A stretch of DNA of 64,000 nucleotides from Duganella fentianensis (GCF_009857835.1 NZ_WWCL01000003.1:434001-498000), one strand, 5' to 3'; shown: positions 42,638 through 52,485, numbered from the stretch's first letter. Numbers and translations: made by a program. Notes: a model not told the origin generated them from the sequence alone.

Positions 42638-42668
42638 TTGGCCAGAGTGGTGCCGGACTCGCGCCAGA

Positions 42669-43706
42669 CTAGCGCTGTACGGCTTCGTCGCGCGGATCGC
42701 GCGCCAGCAGGCGCGCCACCATCACTTGCGGCTGGTCGCCATCGAACAGCACACCGGCTACGGCATTGGTAATCGGCATGTCTACGCCCAGCTTGGCTGC
42801 CAGTTCGCGCACGGCCTTGGCACAAGGCACGCCTTCGGCCACATGGCCCAGTTCCTGCACGATCTGCTCCAGCGCCTTGCCCTGCGCCAGCCCCAGACCC
42901 ACGCGACGGTTGCGCGACAGATCACCCGTGCAGGTCAAAATCAGGTCGCCCATGCCGGTCAGGCCCATAAAGGTTTCCGTCTGTCCGCCCAGCGTGGTGC
43001 CCAGACGGGTGATTTCGGCCAGCCCGCGGGTAATCAGGGCGGCACGGGCATTCAGGCCCAGCCCCAGCCCGTCGGCCACGCCGGTAGCGATGGCCAGCAC
43101 ATTCTTGACGGCGCCACCGACTTCCACGCCAGCCAGATCGGTACTCGAATAGACGCGCAGATTGCCGCCGTGAACAGTGGCCACCACGCGTTCGCGCAAA
43201 GCGGCGTCGTTTGATGCAATGGTCAGGGCACAGGGCAGGCCGCGTGCCACTTCCTGCGCAAACGATGGACCGGACAGAGCGCCGCCGGCCACGTTGTTGC
43301 CGAGTACCTCGCGCACGATCTGGTGCGGCAGCAGGCCCGTCTCGTATTCGAAGCCTTTGCACAGCCACACCACATTCGGTATCGGGTAAGCCTTGAGTTG
43401 CGCCAGCAGGGGGCGCAGACCGGCCACGGGGCAGGCCGCAATCAGCAGGCTGTCAGGGCTGGCCACGTGGGCCAGTGCGGCAGCGAAGTCGCCGCTGACC
43501 TTGAGGCCGGCAGGGAAGGGCTGATCGGGCAGGTAATCCTGATTGACGCGCGTCTCGGCCATGGCGGCCATGGCGGCGCTGTTGCGGCCCCACAGCAGCA
43601 CATCGTGACGCTGGGCCAGTGCCATGGCAACGGCCGTGCCCCAGGCGCCAGCGCCCAGCACGGTGACCTGACGGACGCCCGTCGTTTGTTTAGTTGAATC
43701 TTGCAT
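42669..43706 (-). CDS. gpsA: Glycerol-3-phosphate dehydrogenase [NAD(P)+]
   Basis: 345 residues. The Rossmann motif [18 protein letters not shown] lies at about 14-31. Catalytic-domain stretches [27 protein letters not shown] (with the catalytic Lys) and [14 protein letters not shown] follow. It makes sn-glycerol-3-phosphate for phospholipids in the cytoplasm. GAGGT precedes the ATG. In this group gpsA commonly lies next to secB and grxC, as here. Confidence 0.95.
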   Translation of the reverse strand: MQDSTKQTTGVRQVTVLGAGAWGTAVAMALAQRHDVLLWGRNSAAMAAMAETRVNQDYLPDQPFPAGLKVSGDFAAALAHVASPDSLLIAACPVAGLRPLLAQLKAYPIPNVVWLCKGFEYETGLLPHQIVREVLGNNVAGGALSGPSFAQEVARGLPCALTIASNDAALRERVVATVHGGNLRVYSSTDLAGVEVGGAVKNVLAIATGVADGLGLGLNARAALITRGLAEITRLGTTLGGQTETFMGLTGMGDLILTCTGDLSRNRRVGLGLAQGKALEQIVQELGHVAEGVPCAKAVRELAAKLGVDMPITNAVAGVLFDGDQPQVMVARLLARDPRDEAVQR

Positions 43707-43748
43707 ACTACCTCGTTGGCCAGACGGCGCACACGCGCCGTGGCAACA

Positions 43749-44192
43749 TTATATGCCCCAGACTTCGTTGCTCTTGACGTAACCGCTCAGGCCGTCGCGA
43801 TGACGCACCTTGATCCAGCCATTGGCGGCCGGTTCCAGTACTTCGAGCAGTACGCCCTTGTCGGCGCTGAAGGCAGGGCTGGCATTATCTTCGGCCGTGG
43901 CGCGCACTTTGGCATTGGCCACGCGGACGATGACGTTGTGTTTGGCACTCAGGCCTTTGGCTTCGGTCCATGCCAGCTCGCCGCCCACATCGCGCACTTT
44001 CAGCCAGTCGCCATAGGCCAGCACCACTTCCAGCGGTGCGCCACGGGGCACGACGTACAGCTTGCCGCCTTTGGTGGAAGGGGCGTCATACAGGATCACA
44101 GGGGCGGCACCCACGGTTTTGAAGTCGAACGCATGGCTGCTGGTCGCGGCCAGCATCAGGGATAGACTGATCAGAAAGCGGGGAAGGGTCAT
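43749..44192 (-). CDS. Exported SH3-like domain protein
   Basis: 147 residues. The signal peptide (about 1-21, ending SSHA) precedes two bacterial SH3 (SH3_3/SH3b) repeats: one near 30-80 (APVILYDAPSTKGGKLYVV) and one near 87-145 (RVANAKVRATAEDNA, with a final GYVKSNEVWGI). Such proteins are periplasmic and often bind peptidoglycan. It lies between gpsA and secB on the same strand. Confidence 0.85.
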   Translation of the reverse strand: MTLPRFLISLSLMLAATSSHAFDFKTVGAAPVILYDAPSTKGGKLYVVPRGAPLEVVLAYGDWLKVRDVGGELAWTEAKGLSAKHNVIVRVANAKVRATAEDNASPAFSADKGVLLEVLEPAANGWIKVRHRDGLSGYVKSNEVWGI

Positions 44193-44251
44193 GGAATGCC
44201 TAGCAACAGACGGGAGCGCAGGCGCTCGCTATCGGTATCGGGGGTGTTGCA

Positions 44252-44275
44252 GCTGCCGGACGGGCGTCCGGCAGC
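44252..44275 (-). terminator. Hairpin downstream of secB
   Basis: GCTGCCGGA / TCCGGCAGC, a perfect 9-bp stem with a 6-base loop, 22 bases beyond the secB stop. No T tract. A further GAGCGC-AG-GCGCTC palindrome lies at 44214-44227. Termination may be Rho-dependent. Confidence 0.45.
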
Positions 44276-44296
44276 AGGAACCAGCCAGCTAAGTGC

Positions 44297-44782
44297 TTAG
44301 TGGGTGGTAGCGCCGTCAGCGCCTTCAGCTGGTGCAGCAGCAGCGGCTTCAGCCATTGCTTGCAGACGTTGCTGGTAGAACACTTCGAAGTTGATTTCCG
44401 CCAGATGTACTGGAGGGAAACCAGCGCGGGTGATCACGTCAGCGATGTTGGCACGCAGGTAAGGGTAAACGATGTTAGGGCAACCGATGCCCAGCAGCGG
44501 ATCCAGCTGTTCGGCAGGAATGTTGCGTGCTTCGAAGATACCGGCTTGTTTGCCTTCTACCAGGAAAGCGACCTTGTCTTTGACTTTGGCGGTCACGGTG
44601 ATGGTGACGGTCGATTCGAAGATGCCTTCGGCCAGTGGCGTAGCGCCTACGTCCAGAGCGACTTCGATGCTAGGAGCTTCTTGTTCCAGGAAGATCGCCG
44701 GGGAATTTGGTTGTTCCAGCGACAGGTCCTTCAGGTAGACGCGTTGGATTTGGAAAACTGGTTGTTGAGTTTCGTCAGACAT
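44297..44782 (-). CDS. secB: Protein-export chaperone SecB
   Basis: 161 residues. It shows the conserved core [19 protein letters not shown] and the [18 protein letters not shown] stretch, and a hydrophobic strand [10 protein letters not shown] tetrameric cytoplasmic chaperone, it delivers unfolded precursors to SecA. ATG 44782 opens with [10 protein letters not shown], the usual N-terminus. Length is normal, with an Ala-rich tail. It is likely transcribed with grxC upstream or from its own promoter near 44880. Confidence 0.96.
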   Translation of the reverse strand: MSDETQQPVFQIQRVYLKDLSLEQPNSPAIFLEQEAPSIEVALDVGATPLAEGIFESTVTITVTAKVKDKVAFLVEGKQAGIFEARNIPAEQLDPLLGIGCPNIVYPYLRANIADVITRAGFPPVHLAEINFEVFYQQRLQAMAEAAAAAPAEGADGATTH

Positions 44783-44878
44783 GGAACGCTTTCGTTGTAG
44801 TGAAATCGAGCGGCTGGCGCCGCTCCGAGAATGTTTGCTTGGTTGTACTGCCATCCAAACGCGAGGGCAATTGTATCA

Positions 44879-44893
44879 AAATCATTATGATTT
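44879..44893. promoter_or_regulatory. AT-rich palindrome upstream of secB
   Basis: AAATCAT-T-ATGATTT is a perfect 7-bp inverted repeat with a single central base, 97 bases upstream of the secB start. It could be a repressor site for secB. Alternatively it overlaps a secB promoter (minus-strand TACAAT lies a few bases downstream). Confidence 0.35.
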
Positions 44894-44933
44894 CAAAGCT
44901 TTTCAACCATGCCGACGTTGTATTTGGTGGCGC

Positions 44934-45194
44934 TTAGCCATTTAACAAGGGGGTGAGGCCACCGGCTTGATCAAGCGCATACAGATCATCGAAACCGCCC
45001 ACGTGGGTGTCGCCGATGTAAATCTGTGGCACGGTACGGCGGCCGGTCTTTTCCATCATGGCCATGCGCTGTTCCGGATCCAGATCGACGCGGATCTTTT
45101 CCAGCGCAGTCACGCCCTTGGCTTCCAGCAGGCGCTCGGCACGTACGCAGTAAGGGCATACGGCAGTGGTGTACATGATTACACGGGCAGTCAT
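44934..45194 (-). CDS. grxC: Glutaredoxin 3
   Basis: 86 residues. The active site CPYC lies at about 13-16 (YTTAVCPYCVRAERLL). The glutathione-binding TVPQIYIGDTHVGGFDDL follows. A small cytoplasmic thiol-disulfide oxidoreductase. Start 45194 has AAGGAAGGAA upstream. It lies 14 bases after the rhodanese gene on the same strand. Confidence 0.95.
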   Translation of the reverse strand: MTARVIMYTTAVCPYCVRAERLLEAKGVTALEKIRVDLDPEQRMAMMEKTGRRTVPQIYIGDTHVGGFDDLYALDQAGGLTPLLNG

Positions 45195-45208
45195 GAGTAT
45201 TCCTTCCT

Positions 45209-45610
45209 TTATTTCACCAGCGGCAGGTTGGCTTTTTGCCATGCGGCAACACCGCCATCCAGATTGACCACGTCGGTGAAGCCCGCTTTCAGCAATTTGC
45301 CAGCGGCCGCACCGGAGCGCGCACCGCTCTGGCAGACCAGAATCACGCATTTGCTCTTGGCTTTTTCCAGTTCGCCGATGCGGCTGTCCAGATCGGCCAG
45401 CGGAATATTCTTAGCGTTAGCCAAATGACCATTAGCAAATTCCGTTGCGTCGCGTACATCAACAATGGTGGCTTTGCCGCCATTTATCAAGACCGTGACC
45501 TCGTGCGCCGTGGCGCGTTTGCCGCGCTGGGTGAGCACAGGCCAGAGCAGAGCACCGCCCGAAAGAGCCACGATGCCGATGACGAAAATATTATCAATGA
45601 AGAATTTCAC
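45209..45610 (-). CDS. Membrane-anchored rhodanese-like protein
   Basis: 133 residues. One N-terminal hydrophobic segment (about 7-26) anchors a rhodanese domain (about 38-130). The catalytic Cys lies in the loop VILVCQSGARSG, six residues long as in sulfurtransferases. It starts at GTG 45610 (FFIDNIFVIG). It heads the rhodanese-grxC-secB group. A minus-strand TATAAT at 45641-45646 is a promoter candidate for this set. Confidence 0.9.
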   Translation of the reverse strand: MKFFIDNIFVIGIVALSGGALLWPVLTQRGKRATAHEVTVLINGGKATIVDVRDATEFANGHLANAKNIPLADLDSRIGELEKAKSKCVILVCQSGARSGAAAGKLLKAGFTDVVNLDGGVAAWQKANLPLVK

Positions 45611-45716
45611 AGGGATCCAATGGTTTAACTTAATCCGCGCATTATAAAATAGAAGCTGGAAGAGTTCTTGCAGTACCGGTTTTCCGTCCCGTTCACACTT
45701 TTTGAAGATAGTTCAC

Positions 45717-46463
45717 ATGTATAAAATCGTATTCATGCGCCATGGCGAGTCCACCTGGAACCTCTCGAACCGTTTCACCGGCTGGACCGATGTTGATCTG
45801 ACCGAGAAAGGCGTGAGCGAAGCCAAAGCCGCCGGTAAAGTACTCAAAGATGCCGGTTACAGCTTCGATCTGGCCTATACCTCGGTACTGAAACGTGCGA
45901 TTCGCACCCTGTGGCTGGCCATGGACGAGATGGATATGATGTATCTGCCAGTGAAAAACGACTGGCGCCTGAACGAGCGTCACTATGGCGCCCTGCAGGG
46001 TCTGGACAAAGCTGAAACGGCGGCCAAATACGGCGACGATCAGGTGCTGGTATGGCGCCGCAGCTACGACACCCCGCCGCCAGCGCTGGAAGCAGGCGAC
46101 GACCGCACCTCGTTCAACGACCCGCGCTACGCCGGCCTCTCCAAGGATCAGATTCCCCTCACCGAGTGCCTGAAAGACACCGTGGCCCGCGTGATGCCGG
46201 CCTGGGAAGAAGAAATCGCCCCGGCCATCCGCGCTGGCAAGAAAATCATCATTTCGGCCCACGGCAACAGCCTGCGCGCCCTGATCAAGATGCTGGATGG
46301 CATCAGCGATAACGATATCGTCGGCCTCAACATCCCTAACGGCCAGCCGCTGGTGTACGAACTGGACGAAAACCTGAAACCGATCCGTCACTACTATCTG
46401 GGCGACGCCGAAGCTATCGCTGCAGCGCAGGCTGCTGTGGCTAACCAGGGTAAGGCCAAGTAA
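45717..46463 (+). CDS. gpmA: 2,3-bisphosphoglycerate-dependent phosphoglycerate mutase
   Basis: 248 residues. The catalytic motif [11 protein letters not shown] begins at residue 5, and the second His is in the [11 protein letters not shown] stretch. Substrate-loop residues [16 protein letters not shown] are present. It converts 3-phosphoglycerate and 2-phosphoglycerate in glycolysis and gluconeogenesis. ATG 45717 starts at the family N-terminus. envC starts 2 bases after its stop. Confidence 0.96.
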   Translation: MYKIVFMRHGESTWNLSNRFTGWTDVDLTEKGVSEAKAAGKVLKDAGYSFDLAYTSVLKRAIRTLWLAMDEMDMMYLPVKNDWRLNERHYGALQGLDKAETAAKYGDDQVLVWRRSYDTPPPALEAGDDRTSFNDPRYAGLSKDQIPLTECLKDTVARVMPAWEEEIAPAIRAGKKIIISAHGNSLRALIKMLDGISDNDIVGLNIPNGQPLVYELDENLKPIRHYYLGDAEAIAAAQAAVANQGKAK

Positions 46464-46464
46464 T

Positions 46465-47946
46465 TTGTCTCATACTGCTCCCCCACGCTGGCGCGCTGCC
46501 CTGCAGCGCGCCGCAGTGCCGTCCTTAGTCTCCGCGCTGCTGCTTGCCCTGCCGTTGCAGGGCGCGCAGGCTGTCACCTTCGGCAAGACCACGGAACGCA
46601 GCAAGCAGAAAGCGGCGGCCGAGGCCGAGCGTGCCGGTTTGCAGCAGAAGCTCAGCGCGCTCAAGAAGGACATCAGCAAGACGGAAAGCGCCAAAGACGA
46701 CGCGGCCGATACACTGGCCGAATCGGAGCAGGCGATTTCCGACGCCAACCGTTCGCTGCGCGAGCTGGCGCAGGAGCAGGACGGCACCAATGTGCGGCTG
46801 CAGCAGCTGGCGGCCGAACATGAGCGGCTGGCACAGGTGGTGGGGCAGCAGAAGCAGCAGCTGGCCAGGCTGCTGCGCGAGCAGTATGTGGCCGGTAATG
46901 AAGACCGCATCAAGCTGCTGCTATCGGGCGATAACCCCAACCGCATCAACCGCGATCTGCAGATGATGGCCTATGTGTCGCAGGCCCAGGCACGCTTGCT
47001 GGAATCGCTGCGTGCCAACCTGAAAGCGGTGGAAACCAATCAGGCCGATGCCGAAAACGCCAAGGAAGAGCTGCAGGAAATCGCCGAAGAGCAGAAGCAG
47101 CAGAAGCAGAAGCTGGAACAGGAAAAAGGCCGGCGCGCCACGCTGCTGGCCAATCTGTCGAAAAAACTGGTGGCCCAGCGCAAGGAAGCGGGCAATCTGG
47201 AACGCGACGAACAGCGTCTGGGCGGGCTGGTAGATAAGCTCAACAAGCTGATCCAGGAACAGGCCATCGCGGCGGCCGCCGAGAAAAAACGTCAGGAACA
47301 GTTAGCAGCGGCACGGGCCGAAGCCAAGGCCAGGGCCGAAGCGGAAGCCCGCGCACAGGCCAAAGCGGCCGCTGCCGAGGCCGAGCGCCAGCGGCTGGCG
47401 CGGGCCAATGGCAGCAAGGCTGGCAGCGTCAAACCGGCGGACGAGCCGAAAGTGGTGGTGCAGAAGCCGGTGGAAGCACCGAAGCCATTGCCACGCGAGG
47501 AAGAAGCGGCCAAACCGGCCGATATCGCCCTGGCACCGGCCGCGCCGGCCGGTGCTTTCGCCAGCCTGAAAGGGCAGTTGCGCCCACCCGTGAGCGGCAA
47601 GCTGGCGGCCCGCTTCGGCAGCAAACGCGGTGATGGCCCCAGCTGGAAGGGCGTGTTCATCCGCGCCAGCGAAGGCACGGGGATACAGGCCATTGCGGCA
47701 GGGCGGGTGGTGTTCGCCGACTGGCTGCGCGGTTTCGGCAACCTGATCATCGTCGATCACGGTGGCCAGTACATGAGCATCTACGGGAATAACGAGACAC
47801 TGCTCAAGCGCATAGGCGAAATCGTCAAACCCGGCGATCAGATCGCCACGGCCGGTAACAGCGGCGGGCAGGAAGAATCGGGACTATACTTCGAGCTACG
47901 CCATCAGGGCGCAGCATTCGATCCGGCTGGCTGGATCAAGTTTTAA
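46465..47946 (+). CDS. envC: EnvC-family murein hydrolase activator
   Basis: 493 residues, starting at TTG, since no ATG precedes the signal peptide (about 8-36, ending AQA). A long coiled coil (about 45-270) and an Ala/Pro-rich linker (to about 360) lead to a LytM/M23 domain (about 375-490). The usual zinc ligands are incomplete: SIYGNN stands where the HxH pair is expected. It should therefore be inactive as a peptidase and act as an amidase activator in cell division, like E. coli EnvC. The ribosome site (AAGG) lies inside the end of gpmA. Confidence 0.9.
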   Translation: MSHTAPPRWRAALQRAAVPSLVSALLLALPLQGAQAVTFGKTTERSKQKAAAEAERAGLQQKLSALKKDISKTESAKDDAADTLAESEQAISDANRSLRELAQEQDGTNVRLQQLAAEHERLAQVVGQQKQQLARLLREQYVAGNEDRIKLLLSGDNPNRINRDLQMMAYVSQAQARLLESLRANLKAVETNQADAENAKEELQEIAEEQKQQKQKLEQEKGRRATLLANLSKKLVAQRKEAGNLERDEQRLGGLVDKLNKLIQEQAIAAAAEKKRQEQLAAARAEAKARAEAEARAQAKAAAAEAERQRLARANGSKAGSVKPADEPKVVVQKPVEAPKPLPREEEAAKPADIALAPAAPAGAFASLKGQLRPPVSGKLAARFGSKRGDGPSWKGVFIRASEGTGIQAIAAGRVVFADWLRGFGNLIIVDHGGQYMSIYGNNETLLKRIGEIVKPGDQIATAGNSGGQEESGLYFELRHQGAAFDPAGWIKF

Positions 47947-47960
47947 GGTTTGCGGGAAAA

Positions 47961-49481
47961 ATGGGCAACAAAGTCAAAAGCATGGTCCTGGTTGGACTGG
48001 GAATGGTGGCTGGTGTGGCCGTCTCCCTGCAGTATCCCGCGATAGCGCAGAAAGCCAGCGGCTCGCCGCTGCCGCTGGAAGAACTGCGCCAGTTATCCGA
48101 TGTGTTCGGCCTGATCAAGAGCGATTATGTGGAACCCGTCGACGACAAGAAGCTGCTGACGGAAGCCATATCCGGCATGGTGGCCTCGCTCGATCCCCAT
48201 TCCGTCTACCTCGATAAAAAGGCCTTTGCCGAAATGCGCGAAACCGTCGAGGGTAAATTCGTCGGCATCGGTATCGAAGTAGGCATGGAAGATGGCTATC
48301 TGAAGGTGGTCTCGCCGATTGAAGATTCCCCAGCCTTCAAGGCCGGTATCAAGGCCGGTGACGTGATCACCCGCATCGACAACACGCCCATCAAAGGTCT
48401 GTCGCTCGATGAAAGCGTGAAGAAAATGCGTGGCGAGCCGCGCACCAGGGTGGCGGTGACCATTAGCCGCAAGGATGAAGACAAGCCGCTGGTGCTGACC
48501 ATCATGCGCGAAGAAATCCGCGTGCAGAGCGTCAAGGCCAAGATCATAGAACCCGGTTACGCCTGGCTGCGTATTTCGCAGTTCCAGGAGCCGACGGTGG
48601 AAGACATGGCCAGGAAGCTCAGCGCCCTGTACGCCCAGGACCCCCATCTGAAAGGGCTGGTGCTCGATCTGCGCAATGACCCGGGCGGTGTGGTGCCGGG
48701 TGCGATCGGCGTCTCCGCCGCCTTCCTGCCGAAAGATGCGGTGGTGGTTTCCACCAATGGCCAGCTGGCCGATTCCAAACAGACCTTCTATGCCCGCCCC
48801 GAGTACTACATCGTGCGCGGCAAAAACGATCCGCTGGCCAAGCTGCCCGCCGCGCTGAAAGATGTGCCTATGGTGGTGCTGGTAAATGTCGGCTCGGCCT
48901 CGGCGTCGGAAATCGTCGCCGGTGCCCTGCAGGATTACAAGCGCGCCATCATCATGGGTTCGCAGACCTTCGGCAAGGGCTCGGTGCAGACGCTGCGCCA
49001 GCTGACGGCAGATACGGCCGTCAAGCTGACTACGGCCCGCTATTACACCCCGCTCAACCGCTCCATCCAGGCGCGCGGCATTGTGCCCGATCTGCTGGTG
49101 GATGAAAGCGCCGAAGGCGACGCCATGAAAGGCTTGCATGTGCGCGAAGCGGATCTGGCGAAACATCTGAATAACGAAGCCGATAGCGCGGCCGCCCAGC
49201 AGCAAGGGCCGCAGCGCGACGAACTGGAAGAAGATCTGCGTGCCGCTGCGCTGGCGAAGAAATCCAGGCCGGTGGAATTCGGTTCCAAGGATGATTTCCA
49301 GCTGCAGCAGGCACTGCGCCACTTCAAAGGCCTGCCGGTGCAGCTGTCCAAGGCGGACGGAGCGGCCGTGGCCGCAACGGCGGCTTCGGCAGCTTCCGCC
49401 TCCGCTGCGGCCCCGGCCTCGGCTGCCGCCAAGGCCGCTTCCGCTGCCAGCGCCAAATCTGCACCAGCACCACGGCCATGA
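47961..49481 (+). CDS. ctpA: S41-family C-terminal processing peptidase (CtpA-like)
   Basis: 506 residues. An N-terminal signal/anchor (about 7-29) precedes a tail-specific protease core with a PDZ domain (about 95-180, containing GIGIEVGMEDGYLKVV). The catalytic Ser is in the VNVGSASASEIVAG box and the Lys in SQTFGKGSVQTL. It works in the periplasm on envelope proteins. The last ~40 residues are an Ala/Ser-rich low-complexity tail of uncertain role. It lies 14 bases after envC, an arrangement usual in this group. Confidence 0.93.
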   Translation: MGNKVKSMVLVGLGMVAGVAVSLQYPAIAQKASGSPLPLEELRQLSDVFGLIKSDYVEPVDDKKLLTEAISGMVASLDPHSVYLDKKAFAEMRETVEGKFVGIGIEVGMEDGYLKVVSPIEDSPAFKAGIKAGDVITRIDNTPIKGLSLDESVKKMRGEPRTRVAVTISRKDEDKPLVLTIMREEIRVQSVKAKIIEPGYAWLRISQFQEPTVEDMARKLSALYAQDPHLKGLVLDLRNDPGGVVPGAIGVSAAFLPKDAVVVSTNGQLADSKQTFYARPEYYIVRGKNDPLAKLPAALKDVPMVVLVNVGSASASEIVAGALQDYKRAIIMGSQTFGKGSVQTLRQLTADTAVKLTTARYYTPLNRSIQARGIVPDLLVDESAEGDAMKGLHVREADLAKHLNNEADSAAAQQQGPQRDELEEDLRAAALAKKSRPVEFGSKDDFQLQQALRHFKGLPVQLSKADGAAVAATAASAASASAAAPASAAAKAASAASAKSAPAPRP

Positions 49482-50236
49482 ACGACCAGCAGCTGCTGCG
49501 CTACTCGCGCCATATTCTGCTCGACCAGATCGGCATCGAGGGCCAGCAGAAGCTGCTGGCCGCGCATGCGCTGGTGATCGGTGCGGGCGGCCTCGGTTCG
49601 CCCGCTGCCATGTATCTGGCTTCGGCCGGGGTGGGCCAGATCACGCTGGTCGATAACGACACGGTGGACCTGACCAATCTGCAGCGCCAGATCGCCCATA
49701 CTACCGAGCGGGTAGGTCAGCCCAAGGCGGAATCGGCACGTCAGACGCTGGGCCAGATCAATCCTGAAATCAGCGTGACTGCACTGAACGAGCGTGCCGA
49801 TGAAGCGCGCCTGCACGCGCTGGTGGCAGAAGCCGACGTGGTGCTGGACTGCACCGACAACTTCGCCACCCGCCATGCCGTCAACCGCGCCTGCGTGGCG
49901 CTGCGCAAGCCGCTGGTATCGGGCGCCGTGATCCGTTTCGATGGCCAGATCAGCGTGTTCGATCCGCGCAGCGGCACCCAGCCCTGCTATTCCTGCCTGT
50001 TCCCGCAGGATCAGAAATTCGAAGATGTAGCCTGTTCGACCATGGGCGTGTTTGCGCCTCTGGTGGGAGTGGTCGGTGCCATGCAGGCGGCCGAAGCTCT
50101 CAAGCTGTTGATGGACGTCGGGACCTCACTGGCCGGCCGCCTGCTGATGCTCGACGGGCTGTATATGGAGTGGACCAGTATCAGCGTGGCACGCAACGGC
50201 GATTGTCCCGTCTGCGCTAGCAGCGCTGCCAAGTAA
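49478..50236 (+). CDS. MoeB/ThiF-family E1-like adenylyltransferase
   Basis: 252 residues. The ATP-binding glycine motif VIGAGGLGSPAAMYLASAG, the NLQRQIAH arginine region and VVLDCTDNFATRHAVN are all typical of E1-like enzymes that adenylate a Gly-Gly carrier (MoaD/ThiS). Zinc Cys pairs are CYSC and CPVC. No rhodanese domain is fused. The ATG overlaps the ctpA stop by 4 bases. Whether it serves MoaD, ThiS or the orphan Gly-Gly protein at 6271 cannot be told. Confidence 0.9.
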   Translation: MNDQQLLRYSRHILLDQIGIEGQQKLLAAHALVIGAGGLGSPAAMYLASAGVGQITLVDNDTVDLTNLQRQIAHTTERVGQPKAESARQTLGQINPEISVTALNERADEARLHALVAEADVVLDCTDNFATRHAVNRACVALRKPLVSGAVIRFDGQISVFDPRSGTQPCYSCLFPQDQKFEDVACSTMGVFAPLVGVVGAMQAAEALKLLMDVGTSLAGRLLMLDGLYMEWTSISVARNGDCPVCASSAAK

Positions 50237-50258
50237 TCAACCAGATAAGGGGACTATC

Positions 50259-52376
50259 TTGCTGCTCAAACGACTCGCCATTATGCCGCTGGCGCTGGCT
50301 GCCGCATTCAGTGCACATGCCGCCAGCATCACCAAGTATCTGATCATCTCCGAAAACGCCAAGCAGATAGGCGCACAGGTTACCGAGCATCTTGATGATG
50401 GCAGCACCAAGGTACGCTTCGAGTTCAAGAACAATGGCCGCGGCCCGGATCTGACGGAACAGTTCCGCATGACGGCCGATGGCAGCATGAGCAGCTACAG
50501 CGTGCAGGGCAATTCCACCTTCGGCGCCGTGGTCAACGAGCGTTTCGAGCGCAAGGGTGATCAGGCCGAATGGAAGTCCACTTCCGAGCAGGGCCAGAAA
50601 ACCGTCAAGGGTGCAGCCGGCTATCTGCCGCTGAATAGTTCCTTCGAAGTGGTGTCGGCCTATATCGGCGTGCTGGCCGCTGCGCCGGACCATAAAATGG
50701 CGCTGCTGCCTTCCGGTACGCTGAGCCAGAGCGTGCTCGATACGCTGGAAGTGAGCAGCGCGAGCGGGGCAAAACAGACCGTGCAACTGGTCGCGCAGAC
50801 AGGCGTGGGCTTGTCGCCGGCGTTTTACTGGGCCACCACGGGCAGTAAACCGCGCCTGTTCGGCGTGATCATTCCCGGCTTCGCCAATATCCTCGAAGAG
50901 GGCTGGCAGGGTGCGGCGGCACAGATGGCGGCACGCCAGAAGCAGGCCGAGAACAAGATGCTGGAAGATCTGGCCACCAGACTGCAGCATCCGCTCAATG
51001 GCCTGACGGTGGTGCGCAATGCGCGCGTGTTCGATAGCGAAAAAGCCGTAGTCGGCGCGCTGTCCGATATCTATCTGCTGCGCGGCCGCATTACCTCGGT
51101 GCTGCCAGCCGGTTCGCCGGCGCAGGGCGTGGTCAACACCATCGATGCGGAAGGCCGCATTGTGCTGCCCGGCCTGTTCGACATGCACGGCCACGTGGAC
51201 CGCTGGTCCGGCGCACTGAATATGTCCACCGGGGTGACCAGTGTGCGCGACATGGGCAATGACAACGCCCAGCTGCAGGCCATGCTGGATGAAACGGCGG
51301 CCGGCAAGCTGCTGGCGCCGCAAGTGGTGCCGGCCGGCTTCCTCGAAGGCGAGAGCCCGTTCAGCGCGAATAACGGCTTTGTCATCAAGGATCTGGCCGA
51401 AGCCAAAAAAGCCATAGACTGGTATGCCCAGCATGGCTACCCGCAGCTGAAAATTTATAACTCCTTCCCCAAAGCCATCCTGAAGGACACGGTGGCGTAT
51501 GCGCACAGCCGTGGCATGCGCGTCTCCGGCCACATTCCGGCTGGCTTGCGCGCGCAGGAAGCGCTGGATGCCGGCTACGATGAAATCCAGCACATCAATC
51601 AGGTGCTGCTGAACTTCCTCGTCAAGCCGGATACGGAAACCCGTAACCTGAACCGCTTCGTGCTGCCGGCCGAGAAAGTGGCGGATATGGATTTCAACAG
51701 CAAACCGTACAAGGATTTCGTGGCGGGGCTGGTGAAGAAGCAGATTTCCATCGACCCTACCCTGACGGCCTTCGCTTTCCTGCAGCAGCGTGACGGCGAC
51801 ATGAACGAGCCGTATCGCGGCTTTGCGTCCAACATGCCGCCCGATGTGGCGCGCGGCTTCTCGGTGGGCGGCATGAAGATCGAAAACGACACGGTGTGGA
51901 AGCGCTATCAGAAGTCCTACGGCAAGATGATCGAATTCGTCGGCATCATGTACCGTGCCGGCGTGCCTATCGTGGCCGGCACGGACGATATTCCCGGCTT
52001 CACCCTGCATTCCGAACTGGCCCAGCTGGTAAAAGCCGGCCTGACCCCGGCCCAGGCGCTGCAGGTGGCCACCCGTAATGGTGCGCGCTACACCCGCACC
52101 AGCAATGATCGTGGCAGCATCACGCCGGGCAAGCTGGCCGATCTGGTGCTGGTCGATGGCGACCCGACCAAAGATATCGCCGATCTGCGCAAGGTGGCGG
52201 CGGTGATTACCCGCGGCTATCTGGTGTCGCCGCGCGAAATCGATGCGGAACTGGGTATCGCACCTTTCGTTGGCGCCACACCGAAACTGGTGAGTACGCC
52301 CGTGGCGGCAGCAGCCGGTGGCGGCAATGAGGGGGCCATGCAGCGCCTCGAAGCGACCACCCGCAAACACGACTAA
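50259..52376 (+). CDS. Exported amidohydrolase-family protein
   Basis: 705 residues, starting at TTG with AAGGGGA upstream. Signal peptide about 1-21 (ending AHA). The first ~240 residues are a beta-rich region without a clear family. The amidohydrolase domain (about 250-680) has the metal motif FDMHGHVDRW. Further candidate ligands lie in VSGHIPAG, IQHINQV and the Asp in VAGTDDIPGF. Substrate unknown, possibly a dipeptide or cyclic amide, as in other large secreted amidohydrolases. A terminator at 52396-52418 follows. Confidence 0.86.
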   Translation: MLLKRLAIMPLALAAAFSAHAASITKYLIISENAKQIGAQVTEHLDDGSTKVRFEFKNNGRGPDLTEQFRMTADGSMSSYSVQGNSTFGAVVNERFERKGDQAEWKSTSEQGQKTVKGAAGYLPLNSSFEVVSAYIGVLAAAPDHKMALLPSGTLSQSVLDTLEVSSASGAKQTVQLVAQTGVGLSPAFYWATTGSKPRLFGVIIPGFANILEEGWQGAAAQMAARQKQAENKMLEDLATRLQHPLNGLTVVRNARVFDSEKAVVGALSDIYLLRGRITSVLPAGSPAQGVVNTIDAEGRIVLPGLFDMHGHVDRWSGALNMSTGVTSVRDMGNDNAQLQAMLDETAAGKLLAPQVVPAGFLEGESPFSANNGFVIKDLAEAKKAIDWYAQHGYPQLKIYNSFPKAILKDTVAYAHSRGMRVSGHIPAGLRAQEALDAGYDEIQHINQVLLNFLVKPDTETRNLNRFVLPAEKVADMDFNSKPYKDFVAGLVKKQISIDPTLTAFAFLQQRDGDMNEPYRGFASNMPPDVARGFSVGGMKIENDTVWKRYQKSYGKMIEFVGIMYRAGVPIVAGTDDIPGFTLHSELAQLVKAGLTPAQALQVATRNGARYTRTSNDRGSITPGKLADLVLVDGDPTKDIADLRKVAAVITRGYLVSPREIDAELGIAPFVGATPKLVSTPVAAAAGGGNEGAMQRLEATTRKHD

Positions 52377-52395
52377 GCGGTAAAACGGCGTAAAG

Positions 52396-52418
52396 AACGG
52401 GCAGCGCGGCTGCCCGTT
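52396..52418 (+). terminator. Terminator after the amidohydrolase gene
   Basis: AACGGGCAGC-GCG-GCTGCCCGTT, a perfect 10-bp stem with a 3-base loop, followed by TAAG. A short T run only, so moderate strength. It separates the amidohydrolase from the gsp operon. Confidence 0.65.
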
Positions 52419-52485
52419 TAAGTGGCAGCTAAGGCAGGCAACGCAAAAATTGCTGGTATTTAGTCAAGCTGTCATGAATCCCATT

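Noticed and set aside
50217..52370. A 717-codon minus-strand frame opposite the amidohydrolase
   Set aside because: Antisense shadow; the plus frame has a signal peptide and metal motifs.
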